From NCBI RefSeq assembly GCF_005796105.1, contig NZ_VAUO01000001.1:310001-374000 (forward strand): 64,000 nt of DNA, given 5' to 3'. The notes under the pieces were generated by a model, which worked only from the letters and a program-made list of their open reading frames with translations, was not told the DNA's origin and did no database searches. Each line of letters begins with the position of its first letter. Position 1 is the stretch's first letter. Of the stretch, positions 8,813 through 17,650 are shown piece after piece. A program made the position numbers and the translations under genes. This DNA comes from Pseudomonas mosselii (GTDB lineage: Bacteria; Pseudomonadota; Gammaproteobacteria; Pseudomonadales; Pseudomonadaceae).

Positions 8813-8937
8813 CGGCTACGTAACGAGCCGAATGCTGTATTTGCTCGATTCACGCAACAAAGTGTACGTTCCAAGCGTCTATTTCTCCGAATAGCAACCT
8901 AATACTCTAGCGCCATCACCTTTTACGGAGCCGGGAG

Positions 8938-9615
8938 ATGGCCACTTTCAAACTGCATTATCTGTTCGATCCGCTCTGTGGCTGGTGCTATGCCAGCGCC
9001 GGCGCATTACGTGGTCTGGCAGAGCGCTTCCCGGATGCACTGCAACTGCACCCCACGGGCCTCTTCGCAGGCCCCGGTGCGCGCGTGATCACGCCCGAAT
9101 TTGCCGAGTATGCCCGTAGCAACGACCTGCGCATTGCTTCCCTGACCGGGCAACCCTTCGCGGCTGCGTACTTCGAGCAGATCCTGGGGGGCAGGGCGCT
9201 GCGATTCGACTCGATGCCGATGAGCCGGGCGTTGACCTGGGTTCGAGGTCACGACAGCGCGCTGGAGCCGAAGCTGTACGCAGTGCTGCAAACGGCCCGC
9301 TATGTCGAAGGGCTTGATACGTCATCGGCCGATGTCGTGGCGGCCTGCACTGCCGACTTGCTGAGCGGGGCGGGGTACGCGATTGACGCGCAGACCCTGC
9401 ACACGACGCTTACCCAGCAAGCGCAGCTTGCCGAACAGACCGCTAGCCGCATCGAGGACGCACAAGCACTGATGCGCGAGGTGGGCGCAAGGGGTGTGCC
9501 GCTGCTGCTGGTCGAGATCAACCAAGCCATGCGTCCCATCAGCGGCGCGGACCTGTATCGCGATCCAGGCCGCTTGGTCGAAACCATCGAGCAACTGCTA
9601 CAGCAAGCGGCCTGA
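8938..9615 (+). CDS. DsbA-family protein with CGWC motif
   Basis: 225 residues, a thioredoxin-fold protein with helical insert of the COG3531/FrnE-like kind. The redox motif CGWC is near the N-terminus (DPLCGWCYASAGAL), and the cis-Pro loop is at RGVPLLL. There is no signal peptide, so it is probably cytoplasmic. A good ribosome-binding site (GGAG) precedes ATG 8938. It stands alone, 125 bases after nrsF and with no sigma-F motif in front, so I do not assign it to the bufferin system. Confidence 0.85.
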   Translation: MATFKLHYLFDPLCGWCYASAGALRGLAERFPDALQLHPTGLFAGPGARVITPEFAEYARSNDLRIASLTGQPFAAAYFEQILGGRALRFDSMPMSRALTWVRGHDSALEPKLYAVLQTARYVEGLDTSSADVVAACTADLLSGAGYAIDAQTLHTTLTQQAQLAEQTASRIEDAQALMREVGARGVPLLLVEINQAMRPISGADLYRDPGRLVETIEQLLQQAA

Positions 9616-9910
9616 GTGGTGTCGGGCAGCTCGACAGCTGTGCATTAACGGCGCTAGCGCTCATGCGCACTTCATGCACCGCGCAGTCCTCAGCCCAGCC
9701 GATCCGTTGCGCAAACCATGATCTGGAGCACCTTCATTGCAACGCCTACGGTCTAGAGTGAACACGCCGTATGGTTGGCGAATGCCTCGCCAGCGTGCGG
9801 TTGCTGCAACCTCATTCAGCAGCGCGGGCGGTGTTGGGTTCAGGCCCGCCTGGCCAGCCCTGTTGATACGGTAACCAGGCCGGCTGACTCACTCGGACAA
9901 GGAGGCTTTT

Positions 9911-10915
9911 ATGAAAGCTGCTGTCGTTGCACCTGATCGTCGTGTTGAAGTGGTAGAGAAAAACCTTCGCCCTCTGGCGCACGGGGAGGCGCTGCTGAAG
10001 ATGCACTGCTGTGGCGTCTGCCACACCGACCTGCATGTGAAGAATGGCGATTTCGGTGACAAGACCGGTGTGGTGTTGGGCCACGAGGGCATTGGCGTGG
10101 TCCAGGAAGTAGGGCCGGGCGTTACCTCGCTCAAGCCCGGTGATCGGGCCAGTGTCGCGTGGTTCTACCAAGGTTGTGGGCACTGCGAGTATTGCACCAG
10201 CGGCAACGAAACCTTGTGCCGTGAGGTGAAGAACGCCGGTTACACCGTCGATGGCGGCATGGCCGAGGCGTGTATCGTCAAGGCCGACTACTCGGTCAAG
10301 GTGCCCGACGGGTTGGAGTCGGCGGCTGCCAGCAGTATCACCTGTGCCGGTGTGACCACCTACAAGGCGGTCAAGGTCGCCAAGGTCCGGCCCGGACAGT
10401 GGATCGCCATCTATGGCCTTGGCGGCCTGGGTAACCTGGCGTTGCAGTATGCCAAGAACGTGTTCAACGCCAAGGTCATTGCCATCGACGTCAACGACCA
10501 GCAACTGCGGTTTGCGAGCGAAATGGGCGCGGACCTGATCATCAACTCGCGCACCCAGGACGCGGCGAAGATCATTCAGGAAGTGACCGGTGGCGCCCAT
10601 GCCGCGGTGGTCACGGCAGTTGCCAAGGCGGCGTTCAATTCGGCGGTGGATGCGCTGCGCGCCGGTGGGCGACTGGTGGCGGTGGGGTTGCCATCGGAGG
10701 CGATGAGCCTGAACATCCCGCGGCTGGTGCTCGACGGTATCGAGGTGATCGGCTCGCTGGTCGGCACTCGTCAGGATCTGCAGGAAGCCTTCCAGTTCGC
10801 GGCTGAGGGCAAGGTGGTGCCGAAGGTGACGCTGCGGCCGGTGGAGGACATCAACCAGATCTTCGAGGAGATGCTCGAAGGCAAGATCGAAGGGCGCATG
10901 GTGATTCAGTTCTAA
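9911..10915 (+). CDS. adhP: Zinc-dependent alcohol dehydrogenase AdhP
   Basis: 334 residues, medium-chain dehydrogenase oxidising primary alcohols such as ethanol or propanol with NAD. Catalytic zinc ligands are seen in [10 protein letters not shown] and GHEGIG. The structural-zinc cysteines are in CGHCEYC plus the later LCREV, and the NAD fold has [12 protein letters not shown] strong Shine-Dalgarno (AAGGAGG) is 6 bases before the ATG. The 295 bases upstream hold no gene that I can support; they include a palindrome GCGCTAGCGC near 9651 and a GTAACC that lacks the matching CGAA. The gene ends in front of a REP hairpin that probably terminates it. Confidence 0.95.
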   Translation: MKAAVVAPDRRVEVVEKNLRPLAHGEALLKMHCCGVCHTDLHVKNGDFGDKTGVVLGHEGIGVVQEVGPGVTSLKPGDRASVAWFYQGCGHCEYCTSGNETLCREVKNAGYTVDGGMAEACIVKADYSVKVPDGLESAAASSITCAGVTTYKAVKVAKVRPGQWIAIYGLGGLGNLALQYAKNVFNAKVIAIDVNDQQLRFASEMGADLIINSRTQDAAKIIQEVTGGAHAAVVTAVAKAAFNSAVDALRAGGRLVAVGLPSEAMSLNIPRLVLDGIEVIGSLVGTRQDLQEAFQFAAEGKVVPKVTLRPVEDINQIFEEMLEGKIEGRMVIQF

Positions 10916-10940
10916 AGCGCCAGGCCGCCGCGCGCAATCT

Positions 10941-11052
10941 TGTAGGAGCGGCCTTGTGCCGCGAAAGGGCTGCGTAGCAGCCCCGGCGATCGTGTATGAC
11001 ACTGAAATCCTGGGGCTGCGCGCCCCTGTCGCGGCACAAGGCCGCTCCTACA
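10941..11052. repeat. Paired REP element (inverted), probable terminator
   Basis: Two 24-base arms, 10941-10964 (beginning TGTAGGAGCGGCC) and 11029-11052, are perfect reverse complements. Inner parts (around 10965-10985 and 11011-11026) also hold G/C-rich GGGCTGC...GCAGCCCC dyads. This is the common Pseudomonas REP family that sits between genes. It separates convergent adhP and iclR and can act as a bidirectional terminator. The right arm supplies the TAG stop codon of iclR. Confidence 0.85.
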
Positions 11053-11824
11053 ATGCCCTGATCGAATTGCTGATCGCCCGGGCGCATTCCAGGGCTGCCG
11101 GCGCCAACCGGCGTTCGGCTTCTTCTACGCTCCAGCGACTGGTCGGCGCCACCACATGCACCGATGCCACTGGTCGGCCCTGGCTGTTGCGCACCGGCGC
11201 GGCCACCGCCATGTCTCCCAGGAACAGCTCCTCGCTGTTGATCGCATAGCCCTTGTGGCGGACCTCGGCGATGGCGTCGAGGATCGCCTGGGTGGCGGTA
11301 CGGGTGTACTGGGTGTGACGTTGCAGCTCACTCGCCGCGAGCAGCGCCAGCACTTCATCGTCCTCCAGCAAACTCAGGTAGGCCCGCCCCGAAGCGCTGC
11401 AGTACATCGGGATACGGCTACCGATCGGCAGGTAGATGGGAATGAACTTCGGGCCGACGAAACGGGCCACGTAGAGCATGTCCGTGCGCACTGGCTCGGT
11501 CAGGTTGGTCGTCTCGCCAGTGGTCTGGGCAAGCTCGGCCAGGAACGGATTGGCCACATCCACCAAGGTATCTGCGGCCAGGTAGTTGTAGCCGATTTCC
11601 ATCACCTGTGGGGTCAGCTGAAAGCGCCTGTTCTGCGGGTGCTTGCTCACGTAACCGAGGGCTTCGAGGGTGTGGATCATGCGCTGGGCCGAGCTTTTGT
11701 TGATGCCGGCGGCCTCGGCGACCTCAGCCAGGTTCATGCTACGGCGGCGGGCGTTGAAGGCGCGCAGTACCGCCAAGCCTTTTTCCAGTGACTGGTTGAA
11801 CAGATTGTTTTCGCTGTCGCTCAT
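11048..11824 (-). CDS. IclR-family transcriptional regulator
   Basis: 258 residues: an N-terminal winged helix (SLEKGLAVLRAFNARRR, then SMNLAEVAEAAGINKSSAQR) and the C-terminal IclR effector domain (LYVARFVGPKFIPIYLPIGS, later ELFLGDMAVAAPV). I take ATG 11824 (MSDSENN) rather than a longer alternative-start reading. It is divergent from an ABC importer/oxidase operon and probably senses its substrate. The gene ends in TTG-TAG, and the TAG belongs to the REP element, so the original C-terminus may have been altered by REP insertion. Confidence 0.9.
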   Translation of the reverse strand: MSDSENNLFNQSLEKGLAVLRAFNARRRSMNLAEVAEAAGINKSSAQRMIHTLEALGYVSKHPQNRRFQLTPQVMEIGYNYLAADTLVDVANPFLAELAQTTGETTNLTEPVRTDMLYVARFVGPKFIPIYLPIGSRIPMYCSASGRAYLSLLEDDEVLALLAASELQRHTQYTRTATQAILDAIAEVRHKGYAINSEELFLGDMAVAAPVRNSQGRPVASVHVVAPTSRWSVEEAERRLAPAALECARAISNSIRAL

Positions 11825-11855
11825 ACCTTGGCTCTTGTAATAAATGGGCTTTAAG

Positions 11856-11870
11856 TATCGATATGCGATA
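11856..11870. promoter_or_regulatory. Candidate IclR operator dyad
   Basis: TATCG-N5-CGATA in the 167-base divergent region between iclR and the importer operon, followed directly by the palindrome ATTTATAAAT (11870-11879) and by TTTAC...GTAAA (11883-11899). The region is much more AT-rich than its neighbours. Which dyad is bound cannot be told from sequence. Confidence 0.35.
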
Positions 11871-11991
11871 TTTATAAATCTCTTTACGATTCTTGTAAAT
11901 TGTTTATAGTGAAAAACACGCCTCCTGCCGATACCTGAGGCCAACCCTACGCATAAGCACAATAAGTCGCGTGAAATGGGAGTGTTCAGCA

Positions 11992-12750
11992 ATGTATCAA
12001 CGTCTTCGCGTGTTCACCTGCGCCCTGGCATTACTCGCCGGTAGCCTTACCTGCGTACTTGCCCAGGCCGAAACCTACAAGGTCGGCGCCACCGCAACGG
12101 GTGTGCCGTTCACCTTCCTCGATGTCAAAAGCAACAGTATCCAAGGGATGATGGTCGACTCCGCCCATGCCGTGGCCAAGGCGGCGGGTTTCGACGTGGA
12201 GATTACCCAGACCACTTTCGCCGCGCTGATTCCGTCGCTCACCGCCAAGAAGATCGACCTGATTTCCGCTGCCATGTTGCGCACCCCAGAGCGCGAGAAA
12301 GTGGTGCAGTATTCGGATCCGGTGTTCGAATACGGCGAGGGCCTGATCGTGCGTGACGACGACACCCAGGCTTACACCAGCATGGATGACTTCAAGGGCG
12401 AAGTGGTTGGCGCGCAGGTCGGTACGGTGTTTCTCGACGAACTCAACCGCCGTGGCTTCTTCAAGGAAGTGCGTGGCTACGACTCGCTCGCCGATCTGAC
12501 CCGCGACCTGGCGCTGGGGCGTATCAAGGCAGGCTTCGGCGACCACCCGATCCTGGCTTACCAGAAAGCCCAAGGCACCTTGAAGAAAGTCCGCCTGGTC
12601 GACAGCTACAAGCCCCAGGTGATCGGCCAGGTGTGCCTGATCATGCGCAAGGGCGATCCGCAGATGCTCGCCCAGGTCAACCAAGGCATCGCCCGCATCA
12701 AGGCCGACGGCACCCTGGCCAGCATCATCGGCAAGTGGCAGCTGGACTGA
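11992..12750 (+). CDS. Amino-acid-type ABC transporter periplasmic binding protein
   Basis: 252 residues with a signal peptide (cleavage likely after AQA-E, about residue 26) and the polar amino-acid binding fold (FTFLDVKSNSIQGMMVDSAH, LIPSLTAKKIDLISAAMLRT, then GEVVGAQVGT). ATG 11992 is taken because it starts the signal peptide; a GTG 21 bases upstream is in frame. It delivers an amino acid or amine to the permease encoded downstream. The FAD amine oxidase in the operon suggests an amine or secondary amino acid; the substrate is not known. Confidence 0.9.
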   Translation: MYQRLRVFTCALALLAGSLTCVLAQAETYKVGATATGVPFTFLDVKSNSIQGMMVDSAHAVAKAAGFDVEITQTTFAALIPSLTAKKIDLISAAMLRTPEREKVVQYSDPVFEYGEGLIVRDDDTQAYTSMDDFKGEVVGAQVGTVFLDELNRRGFFKEVRGYDSLADLTRDLALGRIKAGFGDHPILAYQKAQGTLKKVRLVDSYKPQVIGQVCLIMRKGDPQMLAQVNQGIARIKADGTLASIIGKWQLD

Positions 12751-12760
12751 TCCTCGTCAG

Positions 12761-12783
12761 CCGGTGCCTTCGCCAGGCACCGG
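12761..12783 (+). terminator. Intra-operon hairpin between binding protein and permease
   Basis: A perfect 8-bp stem, CCGGTGCC (12761-12768) with GGCACCGG (12776-12783), loop of 7, followed by TTT. It lies in the 63-base gap after the binding-protein gene. Such hairpins commonly attenuate transcription or protect the upstream message so that the binding protein is made in excess. Confidence 0.55.
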
Positions 12784-12813
12784 TTTCCTGATTCCCCCAT
12801 CGCGGACACCCTT

Positions 12814-13470
12814 ATGTTTCTCCAGAACGCTCTGGACTTCCTGCCCATTCTGTTGAATGGCGCGGTGGTCACCGTGCAGGTCACGATTGCCTCGTTCCTG
12901 CTGAGTTCGATCATTGGTTTGGCCTTCGCGCTGATGATGGTATCGAAGGTGCGCGCAGTGGCGCTTTGCGGCATTACCGTGGTCAACGTCATTCGCGGCC
13001 TGCCGATCATCGTGCAACTGTTCTACATCTACTTCGTGCTGCCGGAGTTCGGCATCCAGCTCACGGCCTTGCAGGCCGGTATCATTGGCCTGGGCATCGC
13101 CTACTCGGCATACCAGGCTGAAAACTTCCGCGCCGGCATCCAGGCCATCCAGCAGGGCCAGATCGAGGCCGCCGAGTCCATCGGCATGCGCGGGCCAATG
13201 ATCATGCGTCGGGTCGTGCTGCCCCAGGCGTTTCGTATCGCTTTGCCGCCCTACGGCAACACCCTGGTGATGATGCTCAAGGACTCCTCGCTGGTGTCGA
13301 CCATCACGGTTGCCGAGATGACCCGCGCCGGTCAGCTGATCGCCTCGTCGACCTTCGAGAACATGACGGTCTACACCTTGGTGGCACTGCTCTATCTGTC
13401 CCTGAGCCTGCCGTTGTCGTATGCCCTGCGCCGTCTCGAGGCGCGTATCGCCACGAGGAAATCCGCATGA
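12814..13470 (+). CDS. Amino-acid ABC transporter permease
   Basis: 218 residues with about five membrane segments and the permease signature in the EAA loop ([20 protein letters not shown], followed by [11 protein letters not shown]). HisM/GlnP family, likely a homodimer because only one permease gene is present. Its stop overlaps the ATPase start by 4 bases. Confidence 0.93.
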   Translation: MFLQNALDFLPILLNGAVVTVQVTIASFLLSSIIGLAFALMMVSKVRAVALCGITVVNVIRGLPIIVQLFYIYFVLPEFGIQLTALQAGIIGLGIAYSAYQAENFRAGIQAIQQGQIEAAESIGMRGPMIMRRVVLPQAFRIALPPYGNTLVMMLKDSSLVSTITVAEMTRAGQLIASSTFENMTVYTLVALLYLSLSLPLSYALRRLEARIATRKSA

Positions 13471-14210
13471 TCACTATCCAGTCCCTGCACAAGAGCTATG
13501 GCAATACGCGGGTGCTCGAAGGTATCGATCTGGGCGTCGAGAGCGGGCAGGTGGTGTGCCTGATCGGACCCTCGGGGTCGGGCAAGTCTACCTTGCTCCG
13601 TTGCATCAACGGCCTGGAAACCTATGAAGGGGGCGACATCCTGGTGGAGGGCAAGCGGGTCGATCGCAACCACAAGAGCATTCATGACATCCGCACCGAG
13701 GTGGCCATGGTGTTCCAGCGCTTCAACCTGTTCCCCCATCGCACGGCGTTGCAGAACGTCATGGAAGGGCCGGTATTCGTGAAAAAAGAGCCCCTTGTCG
13801 CGGCCCGCGAGCATGCCCGCAGCCTGCTGGAGAAGGTCGGCTTGGGGCACCGCATGGACGCCTACCCGGACGAGCTGTCCGGTGGCCAGCAACAACGCGT
13901 GGCGATTGCCCGGGCACTGGCCATGCGGCCCAAGGCAATCCTGTTCGACGAGCCGACCTCAGCACTGGACCCCGAACTGGTGGGTGAGGTGCTGGCGGTG
14001 ATGCGCAAGCTGGCGGACGAAGGTATGACCATGGTGGTGGTGACCCATGAAATGGGCTTTGCCCGTGAGGTGGCGGACAAGGTCTGCTTCCTGTACGGCG
14101 GGCGCATCATCGAAGAGGGGCCTGCCGGCGAGGTGCTCGGCACGCCGCAGCAGCCGCGCACCCAGGAGTTCCTGCGCCGTCTGTTGAATAACTCTGGGGG
14201 GCAGGCATGA
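13467..14210 (+). CDS. Amino-acid ABC transporter ATP-binding protein
   Basis: 247 residues, GlnQ/HisP type. Walker A is GPSGSGKST at about residues 33-41, the Q-loop is VFQRFNLF, the signature is LSGGQQQR, Walker B is [12 protein letters not shown], and the switch His is in VTHEMG. It overlaps both neighbours by 4 bases (permease and oxidoreductase), which makes the oxidoreductase part of the same transport operon. Confidence 0.95.
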   Translation: MITIQSLHKSYGNTRVLEGIDLGVESGQVVCLIGPSGSGKSTLLRCINGLETYEGGDILVEGKRVDRNHKSIHDIRTEVAMVFQRFNLFPHRTALQNVMEGPVFVKKEPLVAAREHARSLLEKVGLGHRMDAYPDELSGGQQQRVAIARALAMRPKAILFDEPTSALDPELVGEVLAVMRKLADEGMTMVVVTHEMGFAREVADKVCFLYGGRIIEEGPAGEVLGTPQQPRTQEFLRRLLNNSGGQA

Positions 14211-15493
14211 GCGCTCGCGCGTGGGTCTTGCCGCCGTCGCTGTGGGCTGCCACGGCCAACCCCGGGGTACACACGCCAGCGCTGCAGGATGACCTGCAGG
14301 TTGACGTGGCGGTGGTGGGGGCCGGCTACACCGGGCTGGTCACGGCGCTGCACCTGGCGCGCCAAGGCGTGCGGGTCTGCGTGCTGGATGCCGGTGAGCC
14401 GGGCTGGGGCGCCTCGGGGCGCAACGGTGGACAGGTGATTCCCGGCCTCAAGCATGATCCCGAGCAATTGCTCCGGCTGTACGGTCCTGAGCAGGGCCAG
14501 CGCCTGATCGAGGTGGCCGGGGGCGCTGCCGACGAGGTGTTCGAGCTGATCCGGCACTACGACATCCAGTGCGATGCCACGCGCAAAGGCTGGATTCAGC
14601 CGGCGGCCACGCCTGCCGCGATGCGCGTAATCGAACGCCGGGCCGAGCAGTGGCGCCAGCGGGGAGTGGCGGTGGAAATGCTCGACCAGGGCCGTGTCGC
14701 CCAGCGCATCGGCAGTTACGACTATCTGGGCGCCTGGGTCGATCCGCGCGCGGGCAGCGTGCACCCGCTCAATTATGTGCGCGGCCTGGCCCGGGCTGCG
14801 CAGCAGGAGGGCGCGCAGATCCATGGCCATACCCGCGTCACCGGCTTGCGCCGCGACAGCCGTGGCTGGACCCTGAGCACCGCGACCCGGCGCGAGGTCC
14901 GTGCTGAGCGCGTGGTGCTGGCCACCGATGGCTACACCGACGAACTCTGGCCCAAGCTGCGCCAGACCGTGCTGGCGGCCAACAGCTTCATCGTAGCCAC
15001 CCGCCCATTGCCGGAGCACCTGCGAAACACTGTGCTGCCCAAGGGGGAGGTGTGCTCCGACGCCCGGCGCCTGCTGGTGTACTTCAAGCAAGATGCCCAG
15101 GGGCGTTTGCTGATGGGGGGGCGCGGCCCGTTTGCCGAGCCGCGCTCGGACAGTGACTGGAATCACCTGCGCAATTCGGTGTTCGGCCTGTTCCCGCAGC
15201 TCAAGGGCGTCGAATTCGAATACCAGTGGGCCGGGCGCGTGGCGCTGACCCAGGATTTCCTGCCGCATCTGCACGAGCCGGCCCCGGGGCTGAGCATCCT
15301 GCTGGGCTACAACGGTCGGGGTATCGCCATGGCCAGCACCTTGGGCCGTCACCTGGCGCAGCGCCTGCTGGGGCAGACCGAGCATTTCCCGTTTCCGGTC
15401 TCGCCGATCCGGCCGATTCCGTTTCATGGGCTACAGCGGCTGTACCTGGGGGTGGGGATTGCCTGGTACCGCTTGCTCGATGCCATTGCCTGA
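14207..15493 (+). CDS. FAD-dependent amine/amino-acid oxidoreductase (DadA/PuuB-like)
   Basis: 428 residues. The FAD-binding Rossmann motif is [21 protein letters not shown] at about residues 38-58, followed by the [10 protein letters not shown] loop typical of gamma-glutamylputrescine-oxidase-like enzymes, and a C-terminal [13 protein letters not shown] contact. It overlaps the transporter ATPase by 4 bases. The likely role is oxidative deamination of the imported compound in the cytoplasm. No ligase, dehydrogenase or aminotransferase of the Puu pathway is nearby, so the substrate stays open. Confidence 0.88.
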   Translation: MSARAWVLPPSLWAATANPGVHTPALQDDLQVDVAVVGAGYTGLVTALHLARQGVRVCVLDAGEPGWGASGRNGGQVIPGLKHDPEQLLRLYGPEQGQRLIEVAGGAADEVFELIRHYDIQCDATRKGWIQPAATPAAMRVIERRAEQWRQRGVAVEMLDQGRVAQRIGSYDYLGAWVDPRAGSVHPLNYVRGLARAAQQEGAQIHGHTRVTGLRRDSRGWTLSTATRREVRAERVVLATDGYTDELWPKLRQTVLAANSFIVATRPLPEHLRNTVLPKGEVCSDARRLLVYFKQDAQGRLLMGGRGPFAEPRSDSDWNHLRNSVFGLFPQLKGVEFEYQWAGRVALTQDFLPHLHEPAPGLSILLGYNGRGIAMASTLGRHLAQRLLGQTEHFPFPVSPIRPIPFHGLQRLYLGVGIAWYRLLDAIA

Positions 15494-15511
15494 GTTCAAG
15501 GAGAGGTCTGC

Positions 15512-15859
15512 ATGCAGCCTGTAGTGATCAAAGCCGTGACCGATGCGCAGTTCAGCGACGCGCTGGCGGTGGCCAAACCGGTGGGCGATGGGCTCGCCCA
15601 TACCCGTACCGCGGGGCAGTACGATCTGCCGGGTGTCGAAGCCTCGACTGGCATCTGGGAGTGTACGCCGGGAAGCTTCCGGCGGGCGTTGAAGCAGGCC
15701 GAATACAGCTACATCATCAGTGGCGAGGGCAGCTTCACCCCGGATGGCGGCCAGCCGCTGGAGTTCTGCGCCGGTGATACGCTGTGCTTCCCTGAGGATT
15801 GCCAGGGCACGTGGGTCGTGCGCCGCACGTTGCGCAAAAGCTATGTGGTGTTCGGGTAA
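15512..15859 (+). CDS. Small cupin (DUF861/EutQ-like) protein
   Basis: 115 residues, single cupin_3 domain (GIWECTPGSFRR, YSYIISGEGSFTP, GDTLCFPEDCQGTWVV). Such cupins often accompany amine oxidases in catabolic operons; the enzymatic activity is unknown. It is last gene of the importer operon, 18 bases after the oxidoreductase and with its own Shine-Dalgarno (AAGGAGAGG). Confidence 0.85.
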   Translation: MQPVVIKAVTDAQFSDALAVAKPVGDGLAHTRTAGQYDLPGVEASTGIWECTPGSFRRALKQAEYSYIISGEGSFTPDGGQPLEFCAGDTLCFPEDCQGTWVVRRTLRKSYVVFG

Positions 15860-15884
15860 TCGCAGCCGTCAGCGCGGCGTGTTG

Positions 15885-15906
15885 GGGGGCGGCGCTGCCG
15901 GCCCCC
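15885..15906. terminator. GC-rich hairpin between convergent genes
   Basis: GGGGGC (15885-15890) pairs with GCCCCC (15901-15906), with an inner GGC/GCC pair. It lies between the cupin gene and the convergent small secreted protein. No T-run follows on either strand, so intrinsic termination would be weak. Confidence 0.35.
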
Positions 15907-15919
15907 TCCATTGAAGCGT

Positions 15920-16270
15920 TCAGCGATAGTGGCGGTGGGCGTGTTGACGCTCCCATTGCCGACGGCGCTCGGCCTCTTTGCGCGCTTGCTCCTTGCGCCA
16001 TTTGGCCTTGCGCAGATCTTCCCTGTGCGAGTGCCAGCGGCCATCGCGCCAGTAGCGGTCATTGCCCGCCAGCTGCGCGCCGTTGGCGGTGCGGGTCAAG
16101 CCGGCCAAGCCTGGCCATGGGGTGTCGGATGCCGGGCGGGTATACGTGGTATCCGCTCTTTCAGTGACCAGGGCAGGCGAGACCGGCTTGGCCTGCATGG
16201 CGCAGGCGTTGCCCATCGAAACAAGTGCGAACAGGCCAGCCAGCAGCCATTGCGGGGCGTAGGGTTTCAT
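15920..16270 (-). CDS. Small secreted hypothetical protein, basic C-terminus
   Basis: 116 residues: signal peptide (hydrophobic residues 9-23, ALVSMGNACA), a middle part ending in GNDRYWRDGRWHSHREDLRK, and a strongly basic His/Arg/Glu-rich tail (KAKWRKEQARKEAERRR). I do not recognise a family with a known function. The tail suggests a helical, nucleic-acid- or metal-binding surface, but that is a guess. It stands alone between the importer operon and mesX. Confidence 0.6.
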   Translation of the reverse strand: MKPYAPQWLLAGLFALVSMGNACAMQAKPVSPALVTERADTTYTRPASDTPWPGLAGLTRTANGAQLAGNDRYWRDGRWHSHREDLRKAKWRKEQARKEAERRRQWERQHAHRHYR

Positions 16271-16639
16271 TGGGTAGAACTCCTCGGACCAGATCCATGA
16301 ACGAATGGCCGCCTGCGCTGAAGCCGCTGGGGCGTGCCGGGTAACCTGTTCAAATAGACGGCAAACAGCCCAGAAGTTCTCCCTCGCTTTAGAAAATAGC
16401 CAATAAATTCAGTAATTTACAATTCGCTTACCGAATCCTTACGTTAGCCTATCATGACCACTGGCGTCGCGCGTCCAGGGTTTAACATGAGAAATATTAA
16501 ATAAGAACTCAAAATAATTGAGTTTGTTTCATGATCGTCTGGCCATGACAATCGCCCTCATTGAATTTTCCCGCAGACGCTAGCCTGCCAATTGCTGGCG
16601 GTGCTGCAGTCCCTTTCGCGTTCAGGGTGTGAGGCCAAC
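16271..16639. promoter_or_regulatory. AT-rich control region upstream of mesX, with inverted repeat
   Basis: 369 bases without a supported gene, clearly more AT-rich than its surroundings. It holds AACTCAA-N5-TTGAGTT (16506-16512 and 16518-16524), a perfect 7-bp dyad about 115 bases before mesX and a candidate site for a methionine or sulfur regulator. It does not match the MetJ box or the TGAA-N5-TTCA MetR site that I know. The first part (16271-16380) would hold the promoter of the leftward secreted-protein gene. Confidence 0.45.
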
Positions 16640-17623
16640 ATGAGCCAGGAGTTTGCATTTGCCATCAAACGCGTTCGTTTCGATGAGCAATATCAGCCGT
16701 CGGACAACACGCGTATTACCACCAACTTTGCCAACCTGGCACGAGGCAGTAGCCGTCAGGCGAACCTGCGCAACACCTTGCAGATGATCGACAATCGCTT
16801 CAATGCGTTGGCGCACTGGGATAACCCGAGCGGCACTCGCTATGCGCTGGAACTGGACATCGTGTCTGTCGAAATGACCCTCGACGATCCGCGCGCGGTG
16901 CCTGCGTTGCCATTGATCGAGCTATTGAAAGTTACCGTGCTCGACCGCCACCGCAATGCACGGATCGATGGCATCGTCGGCAACAATTTCTCGTCCTACG
17001 TGCGCGACTATGACTTCAGCGTGCGGTTGCCGGAGCATAACCAAGGTCAGCCGACCTTTAGTGTTCCCGATGATTTTGGCGTTCTGCACGGCAAGCTGTT
17101 CAAGTGCTTCGTGAACTCCAGTGCCTACCGGACGCATTTCAGCAAAGCCCCGGTGATCTGCCTGAGCGTTTCCAGCAGCAAGACCTACCGGCGAACCGAG
17201 AATCGGCATCCTGTGCTGGGTGTCGAATACCGCCAGGATGAAGACTCCTTGACGGATGAATACTTCCAGAAGATGGGCCTGAAGGTGCGTTACTTCATGC
17301 CGCCGCACAGCGTCGCGCCCTTGGCGTTCTACTGTGCAGGTGACCTGCTGGGCGATTACACCCCCCTTGAGTTGATCGGCACGATCAGCACGATGGACAC
17401 CTTCCAGAAGATTTACCGGCCCGAGCTTTACAACGCGAATTCGGCAGCCGCTAGCGCCTATCAGCCCAGCTTGCAGCACCAGGACTATTCACTGACCCGG
17501 ATCGTCTATGACCGAGAGGAGCGAAGCAGGTTAGCGGTCGAGCAGGGGCGCTTTGCCGAAGAACACTTCATCAAGCCGTACCACGCCATGCTTGCGCAGT
17601 GGTGCGCTCGCTATGCCGTCTGA
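16640..17623 (+). CDS. mesX: MesX, oxygen-dependent partner of methionine synthase (DUF1852)
   Basis: 327 residues, DUF1852 family (TRITTNFANLARG, then VGNNFSSYVRDYDFSVRLPE). Known for the family: MesX is a putative oxygenase required together with MesD for a folate-independent methionine synthesis that needs oxygen; the methyl donor was not established. Start ATG 16640 is taken over an in-frame alternative at 16592 because it begins the conserved region. It is followed after 27 bases by mesD, the conserved order. Confidence 0.88.
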   Translation: MSQEFAFAIKRVRFDEQYQPSDNTRITTNFANLARGSSRQANLRNTLQMIDNRFNALAHWDNPSGTRYALELDIVSVEMTLDDPRAVPALPLIELLKVTVLDRHRNARIDGIVGNNFSSYVRDYDFSVRLPEHNQGQPTFSVPDDFGVLHGKLFKCFVNSSAYRTHFSKAPVICLSVSSSKTYRRTENRHPVLGVEYRQDEDSLTDEYFQKMGLKVRYFMPPHSVAPLAFYCAGDLLGDYTPLELIGTISTMDTFQKIYRPELYNANSAAASAYQPSLQHQDYSLTRIVYDREERSRLAVEQGRFAEEHFIKPYHAMLAQWCARYAV

Positions 17624-17650
17624 ATGCCCTGAACGACAAGGTCTTGGATC

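Noticed and set aside
9871..9896. GTAACC upstream of adhP as a third sigma-F promoter
   Set aside because: After the 16-base spacer the sequence is TCGG, not CGAA. A GTAACC near 16336 also lacks CGAA at the right distance.
13862..15427. 521-codon leftward ORF opposite the FAD oxidoreductase
   Set aside because: Low-complexity Gln/His/Arg/Ala-rich translation with no domain; the rightward frame has a clear FAD motif and 4-base coupling.
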